From NCBI GenBank assembly GCA_009841235.1, contig VXMH01000081.1, forward strand, positions 1 through 33,009: a stretch of DNA of 33,009 bases. The letters are read 5' to 3'. The notes beneath the pieces are model-generated. The model was not told the DNA's origin, searched no databases, and saw only the letters and a list, made by a program, of their open reading frames with translations. Below, piece by piece: positions 1 through 7,616 of the stretch. This DNA comes from Caldilineaceae bacterium SB0661_bin_32. Lineage in GTDB: Bacteria; Chloroflexota; Anaerolineae; Caldilineales; Caldilineaceae. The position numbers and the translations under genes are program-made. Position 1 is the first letter of the stretch, and each line of letters opens with the position of its first letter.

Positions 1-288
1 ATCGAGCCGGGCATACCCGGCTCGATTCTGGGCAACGGCGTCCTGTTCATCCTCTTGAACATCAGCTTTTTCCGCCCGCTGGACGAATTCTTCGCCGATG
101 GGGAACAGATCGCCGGTCGGATAAAAGGCACGAAGCCGGCGCCTGGATTCGATGAGGTCCTGATGCCCGGCGAACCGGAAGCGCGTTCAGCTGCAAGCCG
201 CCAAAGGGATGGGATTCCCCTGGACGATACTACCTGGACTCAGATCGTCGAAGTCGCGGAGAAGTTGGGTGTTGACCCAATCGTCTGA
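1..288 (+). CDS. Ldh-family (malate/L-lactate type) dehydrogenase, C-terminal end
   Basis: The frame is open from the first base and ends in TGA at 286-288, so the 5' part of the gene lies outside the window. The 95 visible residues match the C-terminus of the Ldh/Mdh type-2 NAD(P)H-dependent oxidoreductases (malate, L-lactate, ureidoglycolate dehydrogenases): a short hydrophobic strand, then PAPGFDEVLMPGE, an R-x3-R-x2-GIPL segment and a final helix containing TWTQIVEVAEKLGV. These enzymes reduce or oxidise 2-oxo/2-hydroxy acids in the cytoplasm. The TTG at 55 is an internal codon, not a start. The next gene begins about 20 bases downstream on the same strand, so the two are probably co-transcribed. 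The exact substrate cannot be told from this fragment. Confidence 0.8.
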   Translation: MEPGIPGSILGNGVLFILLNISFFRPLDEFFADGEQIAGRIKGTKPAPGFDEVLMPGEPEARSAASRQRDGIPLDDTTWTQIVEVAEKLGVDPIV

Positions 289-308
289 CAGCTAACCGGA
301 GAATGCGC

Positions 309-1157
309 ATGTCACGAATTTCCACATCATCCTGGAGCCTGCACAGGACATTGGGGTCCCCGCCGCTCTATGGGCCGGGCGATCCCGGGCCGGGGCAGCC
401 GTCGAACGGGGCAATCAGTTTGCTGGAGTTGCCATCTGCGCTGGCGCAGGCCGACATCAACACCTTGGAAATCGTTCACTTTCACTTTCCCACGATGGAT
501 GCCGCCTATGTAGATGAACTGAAAGCGGCGGTCGAGGAGGCCGGAATCGAGCTTTTCAGCGTTCTGATCGACGCCGGCGACATCACACACGCAGACGGGA
601 CGGTGCGGGCCGGTGAGATGACTTGGATCAGGTCGTGGCTGGACTTGACGGCCCGCTGCGGCGCCAGCCATGCACGCGTTGTCGGAGGATATGAGCCTGT
701 GGAGCGCAACTGCGCGCCGCTGCTGGACCATCCTGTGCTGCAGCGCAGCGCACAAGGCCTGCGTGAACTGGCCGACTACGGCTCTGCAATCGGTGTGCAG
801 GTAATCACCGAGAATTTCCGCGAGACGACGGATCGAGCGGACCAGGTGCTGGCGATACTTGAACTGTGTGAAGGGCGGGTCGGGCTATGCGCCGACTTTG
901 GGAACTACAGGGGCGAGAACCGATACGATGAGCTGGCAGCGATCTTTCCCAAGGCCGATTCCGCGCACGTAAAGGCGTTGTACGACGAGAAGGGTCAGCC
1001 GGATGAGGATGAGTTTCGCCATTCGCTGGGAATGCTCTCGGAGGCGGGTTTCGACGGTCCGATGTCCTTGATCTTCGATACGCCGCTGCACGGGAACAGC
1101 ACTGAGTGGGACAATCTTGCGCAGCTGCGGACGGTTGCCGCGTCGTTCTGTGCGTGA
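309..1157 (+). CDS. Sugar phosphate isomerase/epimerase-like TIM barrel protein
   Basis: The 282-residue protein has the layout of the xylose isomerase-like TIM barrel family (AP endonuclease 2 superfamily), whose members isomerise or epimerise sugars, inositols or hydroxypyruvate-type compounds using a divalent metal. Visible hallmarks are the repeated strand-helix pattern and probable metal-ligand strands VITENFRE, GLCADFGNYRG, SAHVKALYDEKG and a terminal SLIFDTP. ATG codons occur at 303 and 309. The GGAG at 298-301 lies only 1 base from the first but 7 bases from the second, so 309 is preferred. It follows the Ldh-family gene closely, which suggests a two-gene catabolic unit for a sugar-derived acid. 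The substrate is unknown. Confidence 0.8.
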   Translation: MSRISTSSWSLHRTLGSPPLYGPGDPGPGQPSNGAISLLELPSALAQADINTLEIVHFHFPTMDAAYVDELKAAVEEAGIELFSVLIDAGDITHADGTVRAGEMTWIRSWLDLTARCGASHARVVGGYEPVERNCAPLLDHPVLQRSAQGLRELADYGSAIGVQVITENFRETTDRADQVLAILELCEGRVGLCADFGNYRGENRYDELAAIFPKADSAHVKALYDEKGQPDEDEFRHSLGMLSEAGFDGPMSLIFDTPLHGNSTEWDNLAQLRTVAASFCA

Positions 1158-1184
1158 TAGGAGCGCCAGCGCCGGGACTTGCGG

Positions 1185-1190
1185 TATAAT
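1185..1190 (+). promoter_or_regulatory. Isolated TATAAT -10 hexamer
   Basis: A perfect TATAAT lies 28 bases after the stop of the isomerase-like gene and faces no plus-strand gene until 2026. There is no convincing -35 at 16-18 bases, so this is a weak promoter call. The only structured element downstream is the long inverted repeat at 1283-1310. Confidence 0.25.
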
Positions 1191-1282
1191 GTTCGTTCAG
1201 AGGATGGTTACGAAGAGGTGACTGACCCGCATCGAGATTTGTGCCTGGGATCGTCTGCCAATCAAGAGGTCTATGAAGGCAA

Positions 1283-1310
1283 AACAGTCCATCGAAATCG
1301 ATGGACTGTT
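1283..1310 (-). terminator. Perfect inverted repeat, probable intrinsic terminator of the OsmC gene
   Basis: Two perfect 13-base arms (AACAGTCCATCGA and its complement) are separated by two A residues. In RNA this folds as a 12-pair stem with a four-base loop. On the minus strand the stem runs into TTTT, as expected of an intrinsic terminator 59 bases beyond the OsmC-family stop codon. On the plus strand the tract after the stem is less T-rich, so bidirectional use is possible but weaker. Confidence 0.65.
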
Positions 1311-1368
1311 CGTTTACCGCTATTTTGAAGCGGTAGATTGCCGACGCGTTGCCCGGTCGCTTAAAGGT

Positions 1369-1791
1369 TTACCCTACCAGTTCGGCATCGAGGACGATTT
1401 CGTCAACCGAGGCCAGGGCCTTGGAAACGGGGCAGCCATCCTTGGCCTGGGCGGCGTACTCGGCGAACTTTTCGGCAGACAGGCCGGGAACTTCGGCCCG
1501 GCATGTCAACTCGATCTTGCTGATGGCGGGGCCGTCGGTCAGATGGACGGCGGCCGTCGTGTTGACACTCGTGGGAGTGAAGCCATCGCCGCTCATCAAA
1601 GCGGAGATAAACATTGAGTAGCAGCCGGCATGCGCTGCGCCAATCAGCTCTTCCGGGTTGGTGCCGGATCCGGATTCGAAGCGAGAGGCAAAGCTGAAAG
1701 GTCCTTCGTAGAGGCCGCTGCCGAGTTTCATCGTGCCGGAGCCTTCATTCAGTGTGCCATTCCAGGTGGCGGAGGCGTTGCGCACGGTCAT
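1369..1791 (-). CDS. OsmC-family peroxiredoxin (OsmC/Ohr type)
   Basis: This 140-residue protein matches the length and pattern of OsmC-type thiol peroxidases, which reduce organic hydroperoxides in the cytoplasm. Both redox cysteines are present: Cys57 in AAHAGCYSM and Cys120 in DGCPVSKAL. The conserved Glu lies in NPEEL at 46-49. The N-terminal strand (ATWNGTLNEGSGTM) is typical of OsmC rather than Ohr. The reading frame is open upstream to 1905, but the ATG at 1791 has AGGAGG at 1799-1804 with a 7-base spacer, which fixes the start. A promoter at 1896-1924 and a terminator at 1283-1310 make it a single-gene unit. Confidence 0.92.
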   Translation of the reverse strand: MTVRNASATWNGTLNEGSGTMKLGSGLYEGPFSFASRFESGSGTNPEELIGAAHAGCYSMFISALMSGDGFTPTSVNTTAAVHLTDGPAISKIELTCRAEVPGLSAEKFAEYAAQAKDGCPVSKALASVDEIVLDAELVG

Positions 1792-1895
1792 GGAGATTCC
1801 TCCTGATTGTGATGTGCCGATGGGCGTTTGGGAAGCAACCGAAATTGGATGTGAACCGGTTGACAATTTGAGATAATTGGGTAACAACGGGCAGA

Positions 1896-1924
1896 ATTTT
1901 AGCACAGTCTATCTGACAGATCAA
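1896..1924 (-). promoter_or_regulatory. Promoter of the OsmC-family gene
   Basis: On the minus strand the sequence reads TTGATC, a 17-base spacer, then TGC-TAAAAT, i.e. a sigma-70-like promoter with an extended -10. It sits about 100 bases upstream of the OsmC-family ATG. Confidence 0.55.
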
Positions 1925-1930
1925 AATATC

Positions 1931-1955
1931 GGGCAGGCACAAAGCCTGCCCTTAC
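1931..1955 (-). repeat. Interspersed hairpin repeat, copy A
   Basis: Read on the minus strand this 25-mer begins GTAAGGGCAGGC and ends GTGCCTGCCC. It forms a GGGCAGGC / GCCTGCCC hairpin. It differs from the copy at 14072-14096 at only two positions. It lies in the intergenic region between the OsmC-family and nucleotidyltransferase genes. Confidence 0.7.
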
Positions 1956-2025
1956 CCGACCGTTATGGGCGTGTGAATTCCCTGACAGCCACTGAATGGT
2001 TGCACCGAGGGCGGGAGAGCAGTAC

Positions 2026-2913
2026 ATGGAGATTACGAAAGCGGTCATCACCGCTGCCAGGCGCACGCAGAGAAGTCTCCCCCTGCAGACGATTATCGAC
2101 AGTGACGGGGTGGAGAAATCGGTCTTGCGGATTCTGGTGGAGGAGGTAATCGACGCCGGCGTCGACGAAATCTGCGTCATCGTTTATCCGGGCGATGAAA
2201 CGGCCTATGCTGCGACGGTCGGAGAGCATGCCGGCCGACTCCAGTTTGTTCAGCAGGAGGAGCAGCTGGGCTACGCGCACGCGGTATACTGCGCACGGGA
2301 ATTTGTTGGTCGCGACTCCTTTCTGCACCTGGTGGGGGACCACTTGTACGTCCGCCCAGACGGAGGGCGTTGCGCGGCGCGCGTTGTCGAGGCGGCGCGC
2401 TCTCATAATAGCTCGGTCTCTGCGGTACAGGCGACGCGGGAGACTCTCCTGCCTTACTTCGGCGCGGTGGGCGGCCACCGTCTGCCCGGGCAGACGGGGC
2501 TATACCAGGTGGAGACCGTAGTTGAGAAACCCACCCCCACCGAAGCTGAACAGAGGTTGGCGGCATCCGGCCTGCGCGCGGGCCACTATCTCTGCTTCTT
2601 CGGCATCCACGTACTGACGGCAACGGTTATGGATTTACTCGGTGGGCTGCTCTCCTCTACGGCTGCGGCAGGAGCGGACGGGAGCCCCGGCGCCGGGCTC
2701 TCGCTGTCGGCAGCTCTGAATCTACTGGCGCAGAGGGAGCAGTACCTGGCTTTGGAGCAGCGGGGTATGCGTCTCGACATCGGAGTGAAGTACGGCTTGC
2801 TAACTGCCCAAATCGCGCTGGCTTTGAACGGACAGGACCGAGATGAAATGCTGACCCGGCTGCTGGAGCTGCTGATGACCCGCTCGATGCAGGAGGGGGA
2901 GGAGCCGATATAG
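2026..2913 (+). CDS. GalU-like nucleotidyltransferase with degenerate nucleotide loop
   Basis: The 295-residue protein aligns by eye with bacterial UTP-glucose-1-phosphate uridylyltransferases. KAVITAA leads into the first strand, [14 protein letters not shown] matches the GalU QGLGHAV region, LVGDHLY holds the metal-binding Asp, VVEKP matches the sugar-phosphate strand, and a late [13 protein letters not shown] matches the GalU C-terminal motif. The signature loop, normally AGxGTRxxPxTK, reads [12 protein letters not shown] here: Arg and Pro survive, but the glycines and the Lys are gone, so catalysis is doubtful or altered. The ATG at 2026 is preferred over the GTG at 1996, because a GGAG-type site precedes it. 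The gene lies 70 bases upstream of the kinase-pyrophosphorylase fusion and probably works with it. Confidence 0.75.
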   Translation: MEITKAVITAARRTQRSLPLQTIIDSDGVEKSVLRILVEEVIDAGVDEICVIVYPGDETAYAATVGEHAGRLQFVQQEEQLGYAHAVYCAREFVGRDSFLHLVGDHLYVRPDGGRCAARVVEAARSHNSSVSAVQATRETLLPYFGAVGGHRLPGQTGLYQVETVVEKPTPTEAEQRLAASGLRAGHYLCFFGIHVLTATVMDLLGGLLSSTAAAGADGSPGAGLSLSAALNLLAQREQYLALEQRGMRLDIGVKYGLLTAQIALALNGQDRDEMLTRLLELLMTRSMQEGEEPI

Positions 2914-2983
2914 TTTTCCGCGGCGAACGGCCGGCATTCTACGCGGCGCGGCCGCCACATAGCCGGACCTACAGAGTTTTGAG

Positions 2984-5900
2984 ATGAGTACACTGGTCGG
3001 AATCATCACCGCAGCGGATGAGGATACCCGCAATCGCTCGCTGGAGCAGTTCGCCCGCTCCGCTTCTGCCGAGACTTTGCTGCGGGAGTGTGAGGCGTTG
3101 GACCGTCTGCGGCGGGAGAACGAAAACCTGTATGAACAGGTGCGGGCCCTCTTTTTCCTGCACTCGATTCACCGGTATCATCTGCCGGGCAAGCCCGGTA
3201 TTGCCGGCAGAGGCGTAATTCCTTTTCGAGGATACGAAGAGCTGCGCAACCGCCGTTTCGAGGAGGCGATTGAGACGTTCCTGCGCCACCAGGCGCAGGC
3301 TGGGCCCAGCGATGCTCTATCGAGCGGGCTGTCCGCGGCCTACCGTCAACTCGGCTTCCAGACGCTGGCCGACCAGGTGCGCCGCAGTGTGCGCTCTATT
3401 GCGGGCAACCAATGGATGTTTCGGATCGGCCACCCGAGCGATCATCCTCTGCGCGTCCATCGGAGACTTCTCCGCCCTCTCGAAAACGGACTCTTTCCCA
3501 TTCTGCGCGAAACGACTCCTGTGCGGATGGACCTGACGCACTGTGGCTGGAGTGACATTTTCTTTCTGGGGATGGACTTCCCTGAAGGCGCGCGGGTGCT
3601 GAATGTTTCCATCGACCTGAGCGTAGAAAGCGCGGACCCAACACAGGCCCAGGCGCCGCGACCGCCGGTGGAGGGTTATTTGCGGGTCATTGACCGGCCG
3701 GTTCTGCGGCTGGCCAGCGTTGACCTGCAGGCGAGCGCCGAGATTACGACTTTCGCCGAGGTCTTCGATTTTGCGCGCGACCATCTCGGTCTGTTGAAGG
3801 CTGCGCTGATTGCGGCCGGCATCGTGCCGCCGGGCATGGAGGGGGCGCACCAACCGCTATCCGATCTGCTATCCCAACTGGTTGGCTCCGGCCAGGGGAT
3901 TGAACTGGTGAGCAAGGTGAATGACATCCCCAAGGGATCGCGTTTGGCCGTTTCCACCAGTCTGCTGGCCTGCCTCATCACTGTTTGTATGCGGGCGACC
4001 GGCCAAGCCGGGTCGCTTACAGGCGGATTGAGCGAAGTAGAGCGCCGGCTGGTGGCGGCGCGGGCCATTCTGGGGGAATGGCTGGGGGGATCCGGCGGCG
4101 GCTGGCAGGATTCGGGCGGCGTCTGGCCGGGGATAAAGCTCATAGAGGGAAGGTTGAGCGCAGAGGGGGATCCCGAGTTTGGCGTCAGCCGGGGCAGGCT
4201 GTTGCCCGGCCATCATCTTTTTGGGGAGGACGAGATCAGCGAAGAAACCCGGCAGGCGCTGCAAGCCAGCCTGGTCCTGGTTCACGGCGGCATGGCACAG
4301 GACGTTGGGCCGATACTGGAGATGGTGACGGAGAAGTATCTGCTGCGCTCTGAGGAGGAATGGATGGGGCGGCAGCAGGCGATTGGCGCGTTGGACGAGA
4401 TATTGGGGTATCTGAAGGCTGGCAATATAAAGGCCATTGGCGAGGCTACGGAGCGCAACTTCAAGGGGCCGATTCAAACGATCATTCCGTGGGCGGGCAA
4501 CCTGTACACGGACAGGCTGATCCAGCAGGCGCGCGCTGCGTTTGGCGAGCATTTTTGGGGGTTCTGGATGTTGGGCGGGATGTCAGGGGGCGGCATGGGA
4601 TTTCTCTTTGATCCTCGCCACAAATCCTCGGCGAAGGTCCGGCTGCAGGAGATCATGGACAAAACGAAGGCGCGCATGGAGCAGTCCGTTCCCTTCGCGA
4701 TGCAGCCGGTGGTCTATGACTTTGCGATCGACGAGCGGGGCTCCTGGGCAGAACTGCACGGAAGAGCAGGTGAGACGGAGCGCCGGGCGGACGGGCCCGC
4801 GGCGCTCATGCCGGGAGATTACTACCGGCTGACCTTTCCGGACATTTTGCGCCGGGACCCGTGGCTTCTGTCCTCTGCCCAGCGGGCAGAACTGGAGATT
4901 TTCAGCGCCCTCAGCGCCGGGGATCCGGCTCTTGGCGACGTTCTCCCGTCACTCTTCCAACGCATGCTGCCGCAGAAACAGGAGGAGGAATCACAGGACT
5001 CACTGTCGGCAATGCTGGCGGCAAACGCATTTGACCGCGAGCAGCATGAACAGATTCGCGGCGATCTGCGCAGCGGCCGGATCGGCTTGGCCCAGAACCG
5101 GCTGCCAACGCGCAGCCTGATCGAGGAGGTTGCGCCCGAGGAGCTCGTTGACGCGACGGCAGGGTTGCCGGAACGTTTTGACGAGATCGGCAGGGCCGCG
5201 CTGAAGGCGGGGGAGGTGGCGGTCGTCACTCTGGCAGGGGGCGCGGGCAGCCGGTGGAGCCAGGGTGCGGGCGTCGTGAAGGCGCTGAACCCGTTTGCGC
5301 GTCTGGCGGGCCGGCATCGCAATTTCATCGAGATTCACCTGGCCAAGAGCCGCCGCAGCGGTCGACTTTGCGGTACGCCTCTGCCCCATGTAATCACCAC
5401 CAGCTATCTGACGCACCGAGCTATCGCAGACGCGCTCGGCGACGGAGACGGCTGTGGACCCGATGGGCCGCTCCTGCTGTCACCGGGAAACAGCGTCGGC
5501 TTACGAATGGTTCCGATGGTGCGGGACCTGCGTTTCGACTGGGAGGAGAGTTCGAGACAGGTACTTGATATACAGGCGGAGAAAGTTCGGGAAAGCCAGC
5601 ACAATGCTCTGATCAACTGGGCGCGTTCGCAGGGGGAGGGCAGTGACTATGTCGACAACCTGCCCGACCAGTGCATTCACCCTGTAGGCCACTGGTATGA
5701 ACTACCGCACCTGCTGCGCAACGGCGTTCTGCGCGGGCTGCTGGAGGAGCGGCCGCAGCTTCAGTATCTGATGATGCACAACATCGACACGGTCGGCGCG
5801 AATGTCGACCCGGGATTGCTGGGCCTGCATATCAGCGCACAGGGGGCGATGACCGCAGAAGTGATCCACCGGCGGCTGGAGGACCGCGGCGGCGGCCTGG

Positions 5901-6343
5901 CGCGGGTCGACGGCAGTGTGCGTCTGGTGGAAGGCATGGCACTGCCCCGGGAGGAGATCGAATTCCGTCTGACCTATTACAACACCAATACCTTCTGGAT
6001 CCACATCGACCGTCTACTGGCGGCGCTGGGACTGGAGCGGGCGGCCCTGGAGGATGAGGAGACCGTAGCGGAGGCGTTGGCACGCATGGCGGCGCGGATG
6101 CCGACCTATGTGACGTTGAAAGAGGTAAAGAAGCGCTGGGGGCGAGGGCAGGAAGATATCTTCCCCGTCACCCAATTTGAGAAGCTGTGGGGCGATATGA
6201 CGGCGTTGCCGGAGATGGATTGCGGTTACGTTGTGGTGCCGCGTATGCGGGGCCAGCAACTGAAGGAGATGGCCCAATTGGACGGCTGGCTGCGGGACGG
6301 CTCCGCGGCCTACGTGGAGGATCTGTGCGACTGGCCGGATTGA
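2984..6343 (+). CDS. Fucokinase-like GHMP kinase fused to a UDPGP-type sugar-1-phosphate nucleotidyltransferase
   Basis: This is a 1119-residue protein. Residues 1-175 are helical and unassigned. About 178-590 form a GHMP sugar kinase: RMDLTHCGWSDIFF followed by ARVLNVSI (substrate strand), PKGSRLAVSTSLL near 315 (ATP loop), a fucokinase-type GGGWQDSGGVWPGIKLIEG near 371, and GGMSGGGMGFLF near 530 (third motif). About 745-1119 form a UDPGP-family pyrophosphorylase: LAGGAGSRW near 749 with a following VKALNPF, HPVGHWYELPH near 900, HNIDTVGAN near 932 and YNTNTFW near 999. The expected activity is free sugar to sugar-1-phosphate to nucleotide sugar. Known fucokinase/GDP-fucose pyrophosphorylases have the opposite order. 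The kinase ATP loop lacks two usual glycines, while the pyrophosphorylase loop looks intact. Sugar and nucleotide specificity are unknown. The 3' end faces the desaturase gene with only 15 bases between the stops. Confidence 0.8.
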   Translation: MSTLVGIITAADEDTRNRSLEQFARSASAETLLRECEALDRLRRENENLYEQVRALFFLHSIHRYHLPGKPGIAGRGVIPFRGYEELRNRRFEEAIETFLRHQAQAGPSDALSSGLSAAYRQLGFQTLADQVRRSVRSIAGNQWMFRIGHPSDHPLRVHRRLLRPLENGLFPILRETTPVRMDLTHCGWSDIFFLGMDFPEGARVLNVSIDLSVESADPTQAQAPRPPVEGYLRVIDRPVLRLASVDLQASAEITTFAEVFDFARDHLGLLKAALIAAGIVPPGMEGAHQPLSDLLSQLVGSGQGIELVSKVNDIPKGSRLAVSTSLLACLITVCMRATGQAGSLTGGLSEVERRLVAARAILGEWLGGSGGGWQDSGGVWPGIKLIEGRLSAEGDPEFGVSRGRLLPGHHLFGEDEISEETRQALQASLVLVHGGMAQDVGPILEMVTEKYLLRSEEEWMGRQQAIGALDEILGYLKAGNIKAIGEATERNFKGPIQTIIPWAGNLYTDRLIQQARAAFGEHFWGFWMLGGMSGGGMGFLFDPRHKSSAKVRLQEIMDKTKARMEQSVPFAMQPVVYDFAIDERGSWAELHGRAGETERRADGPAALMPGDYYRLTFPDILRRDPWLLSSAQRAELEIFSALSAGDPALGDVLPSLFQRMLPQKQEEESQDSLSAMLAANAFDREQHEQIRGDLRSGRIGLAQNRLPTRSLIEEVAPEELVDATAGLPERFDEIGRAALKAGEVAVVTLAGGAGSRWSQGAGVVKALNPFARLAGRHRNFIEIHLAKSRRSGRLCGTPLPHVITTSYLTHRAIADALGDGDGCGPDGPLLLSPGNSVGLRMVPMVRDLRFDWEESSRQVLDIQAEKVRESQHNALINWARSQGEGSDYVDNLPDQCIHPVGHWYELPHLLRNGVLRGLLEERPQLQYLMMHNIDTVGANVDPGLLGLHISAQGAMTAEVIHRRLEDRGGGLARVDGSVRLVEGMALPREEIEFRLTYYNTNTFWIHIDRLLAALGLERAALEDEETVAEALARMAARMPTYVTLKEVKKRWGRGQEDIFPVTQFEKLWGDMTALPEMDCGYVVVPRMRGQQLKEMAQLDGWLRDGSAAYVEDLCDWPD

Positions 6344-6358
6344 CCGGAAGGTTGTGCT

Positions 6359-7399
6359 CTATGCCAGCACGGGGTTGGGCGCGTCGGGCAGATGCTGGTA
6401 GCTGGGATCCTCCCTTTGCTTTTCGAGGATGGCGGCGATCTCGCGCCACGTGGCCACAATACCGACCGGGATGGTCGGCAGGTCGTCCTCTATCGCTCTA
6501 TGGAGCTTGCCCAATTTGTAGCACGGCACCGCGGCGTACATGTGATGCTCGATGTGGTAGTTCATGTGCCAGTAGAGGAACTGCACGAACGGGTTTACTC
6601 TGAATGTGCGGGTGCAGAGGCGAAAGTCGGGAATGTTGTCGGTGAGGCCGACATGCTGTGTATTGTTGCAGAGGAAAAGCAGCCAGCCGCCGTAGAACGG
6701 TGCGAGTGTTACCAGCACCGGAAGAAGCCAAAGGCCCGGGAATACGGTGAAATGCAGCACCAGAGAGACGACGGTTAAGAGAAGATGACCAACCAGGAGA
6801 ACGCGCGCCCAGTTGAATAGGCGCCGGCGCTTCTCCGTCGCATCCGGCGGGAACAGTATGTACTCCCAGTCCCCTTCCTCACCTTCCAGACGCCCAAAGC
6901 TCAGGCGAACCACCCCTTTTATGCGCTGGAACAGCCCCGTGGGATTGATGAGTGCGATCTGGCAAAAGGCCTTGCGCGTGAAGTCCACCGGCAGAACGAC
7001 CTCGAGATCGTCGGGCTGGTGCAGCGTGTACTTGTGGTGTTCCTGATGACTGGCCCAAAAGTAGACGTGGTTGAACCAGCCGAGGAAGCTGAAGACGCGC
7101 AGGAAGAACTCGTTGAGGAATTTGGTACGAAAGACGGTGCGGTGACAGAGTTCATGGAAACCGTTGAGGAGGAATGCGTAAAAGGTGCCGTGCAGGAAAA
7201 GGGCGATGAGGAGGCCCCACCACAGCCCCGCCTGCAGGGAAAACCAGGCGGCCGCGCCTGTCAGCGCCAGGAGGCCCAGGTGTCCGAGGGACTGCAGAAA
7301 GCCGAACAGATCGCTGCGTTTATTGAGCTCGGCAAGGACGGCCCGATCAATGGGCGATCTGTACCAGGTAATCTTGGATTGTGCGGGTCCGTACGTCAT
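6359..7399 (-). CDS. Membrane fatty acid desaturase
   Basis: The 346-residue integral membrane di-iron protein carries the three histidine clusters of the type 1 fatty acid desaturase/hydroxylase family: HELCHR after the second hydrophobic segment, HQEHH shortly after, and HIEHH near the C-terminus. Hydrophobic spans surround them (LLALTGAAAWFSL, LLIALFLHGTFYAFLL, LLLTVVSLVLHFTVF, LLPVLVTLAPFYGGWLL). It would introduce a double bond or hydroxyl into membrane lipid or carotenoid chains; regiospecificity cannot be read. The frame is open further upstream to 7555, but the ATG at 7399 has an AAAGGA site about 9 bases before it and starts at a plausible N-terminus. A promoter at 7485-7513 is well placed. 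The gene ends convergently with the kinase fusion. Confidence 0.88.
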   Translation of the reverse strand: MTYGPAQSKITWYRSPIDRAVLAELNKRSDLFGFLQSLGHLGLLALTGAAAWFSLQAGLWWGLLIALFLHGTFYAFLLNGFHELCHRTVFRTKFLNEFFLRVFSFLGWFNHVYFWASHQEHHKYTLHQPDDLEVVLPVDFTRKAFCQIALINPTGLFQRIKGVVRLSFGRLEGEEGDWEYILFPPDATEKRRRLFNWARVLLVGHLLLTVVSLVLHFTVFPGLWLLPVLVTLAPFYGGWLLFLCNNTQHVGLTDNIPDFRLCTRTFRVNPFVQFLYWHMNYHIEHHMYAAVPCYKLGKLHRAIEDDLPTIPVGIVATWREIAAILEKQREDPSYQHLPDAPNPVLA

Positions 7400-7484
7400 G
7401 GCCGGCGGTCCTTTCCATATCGTGCAGCCAGAGTTCCCGGCTGCCCCGGCAGGCTGGCGTTTGTAAGGCGTGAGATACAGGAGG

Positions 7485-7513
7485 ATTGTACCTGATTCTC
7501 GATAGGCGCGCAA
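7485..7513 (-). promoter_or_regulatory. Promoter of the desaturase gene
   Basis: On the minus strand this reads TTGCGC, a 17-base spacer, then TACAAT, ending about 85 bases before the desaturase ATG. It starts just 8 bases past the clpB terminator hairpin, giving the desaturase its own transcript. Confidence 0.5.
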
Positions 7514-7520
7514 CCGAAAA

Positions 7521-7560
7521 GAGGCGTGCGCCCCCGGCATTGCAGGAGGGCGCACGCTTC
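7521..7560 (-). terminator. Intrinsic terminator of clpB
   Basis: The arms GAGGCGTGCGCCC and GGGCGCACGCTTC pair over 13 positions with one G-T wobble, around a 14-base loop. On the minus strand the stem is followed by TTTT. It lies 57 bases beyond the clpB stop codon. Confidence 0.75.
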
Positions 7561-7616
7561 AAGATGCCGCTATATGAAACCTGTGCGAGAGTCTTCGACT
7601 TCGCGCAGGGATTACG

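Noticed and set aside
1860..1877. TTGACA followed by GATAAT on the plus strand
   Set aside because: The -35 and -10 lookalikes are only 6 bases apart, which cannot form a promoter; the minus-strand promoter at 1896-1924 is much better.
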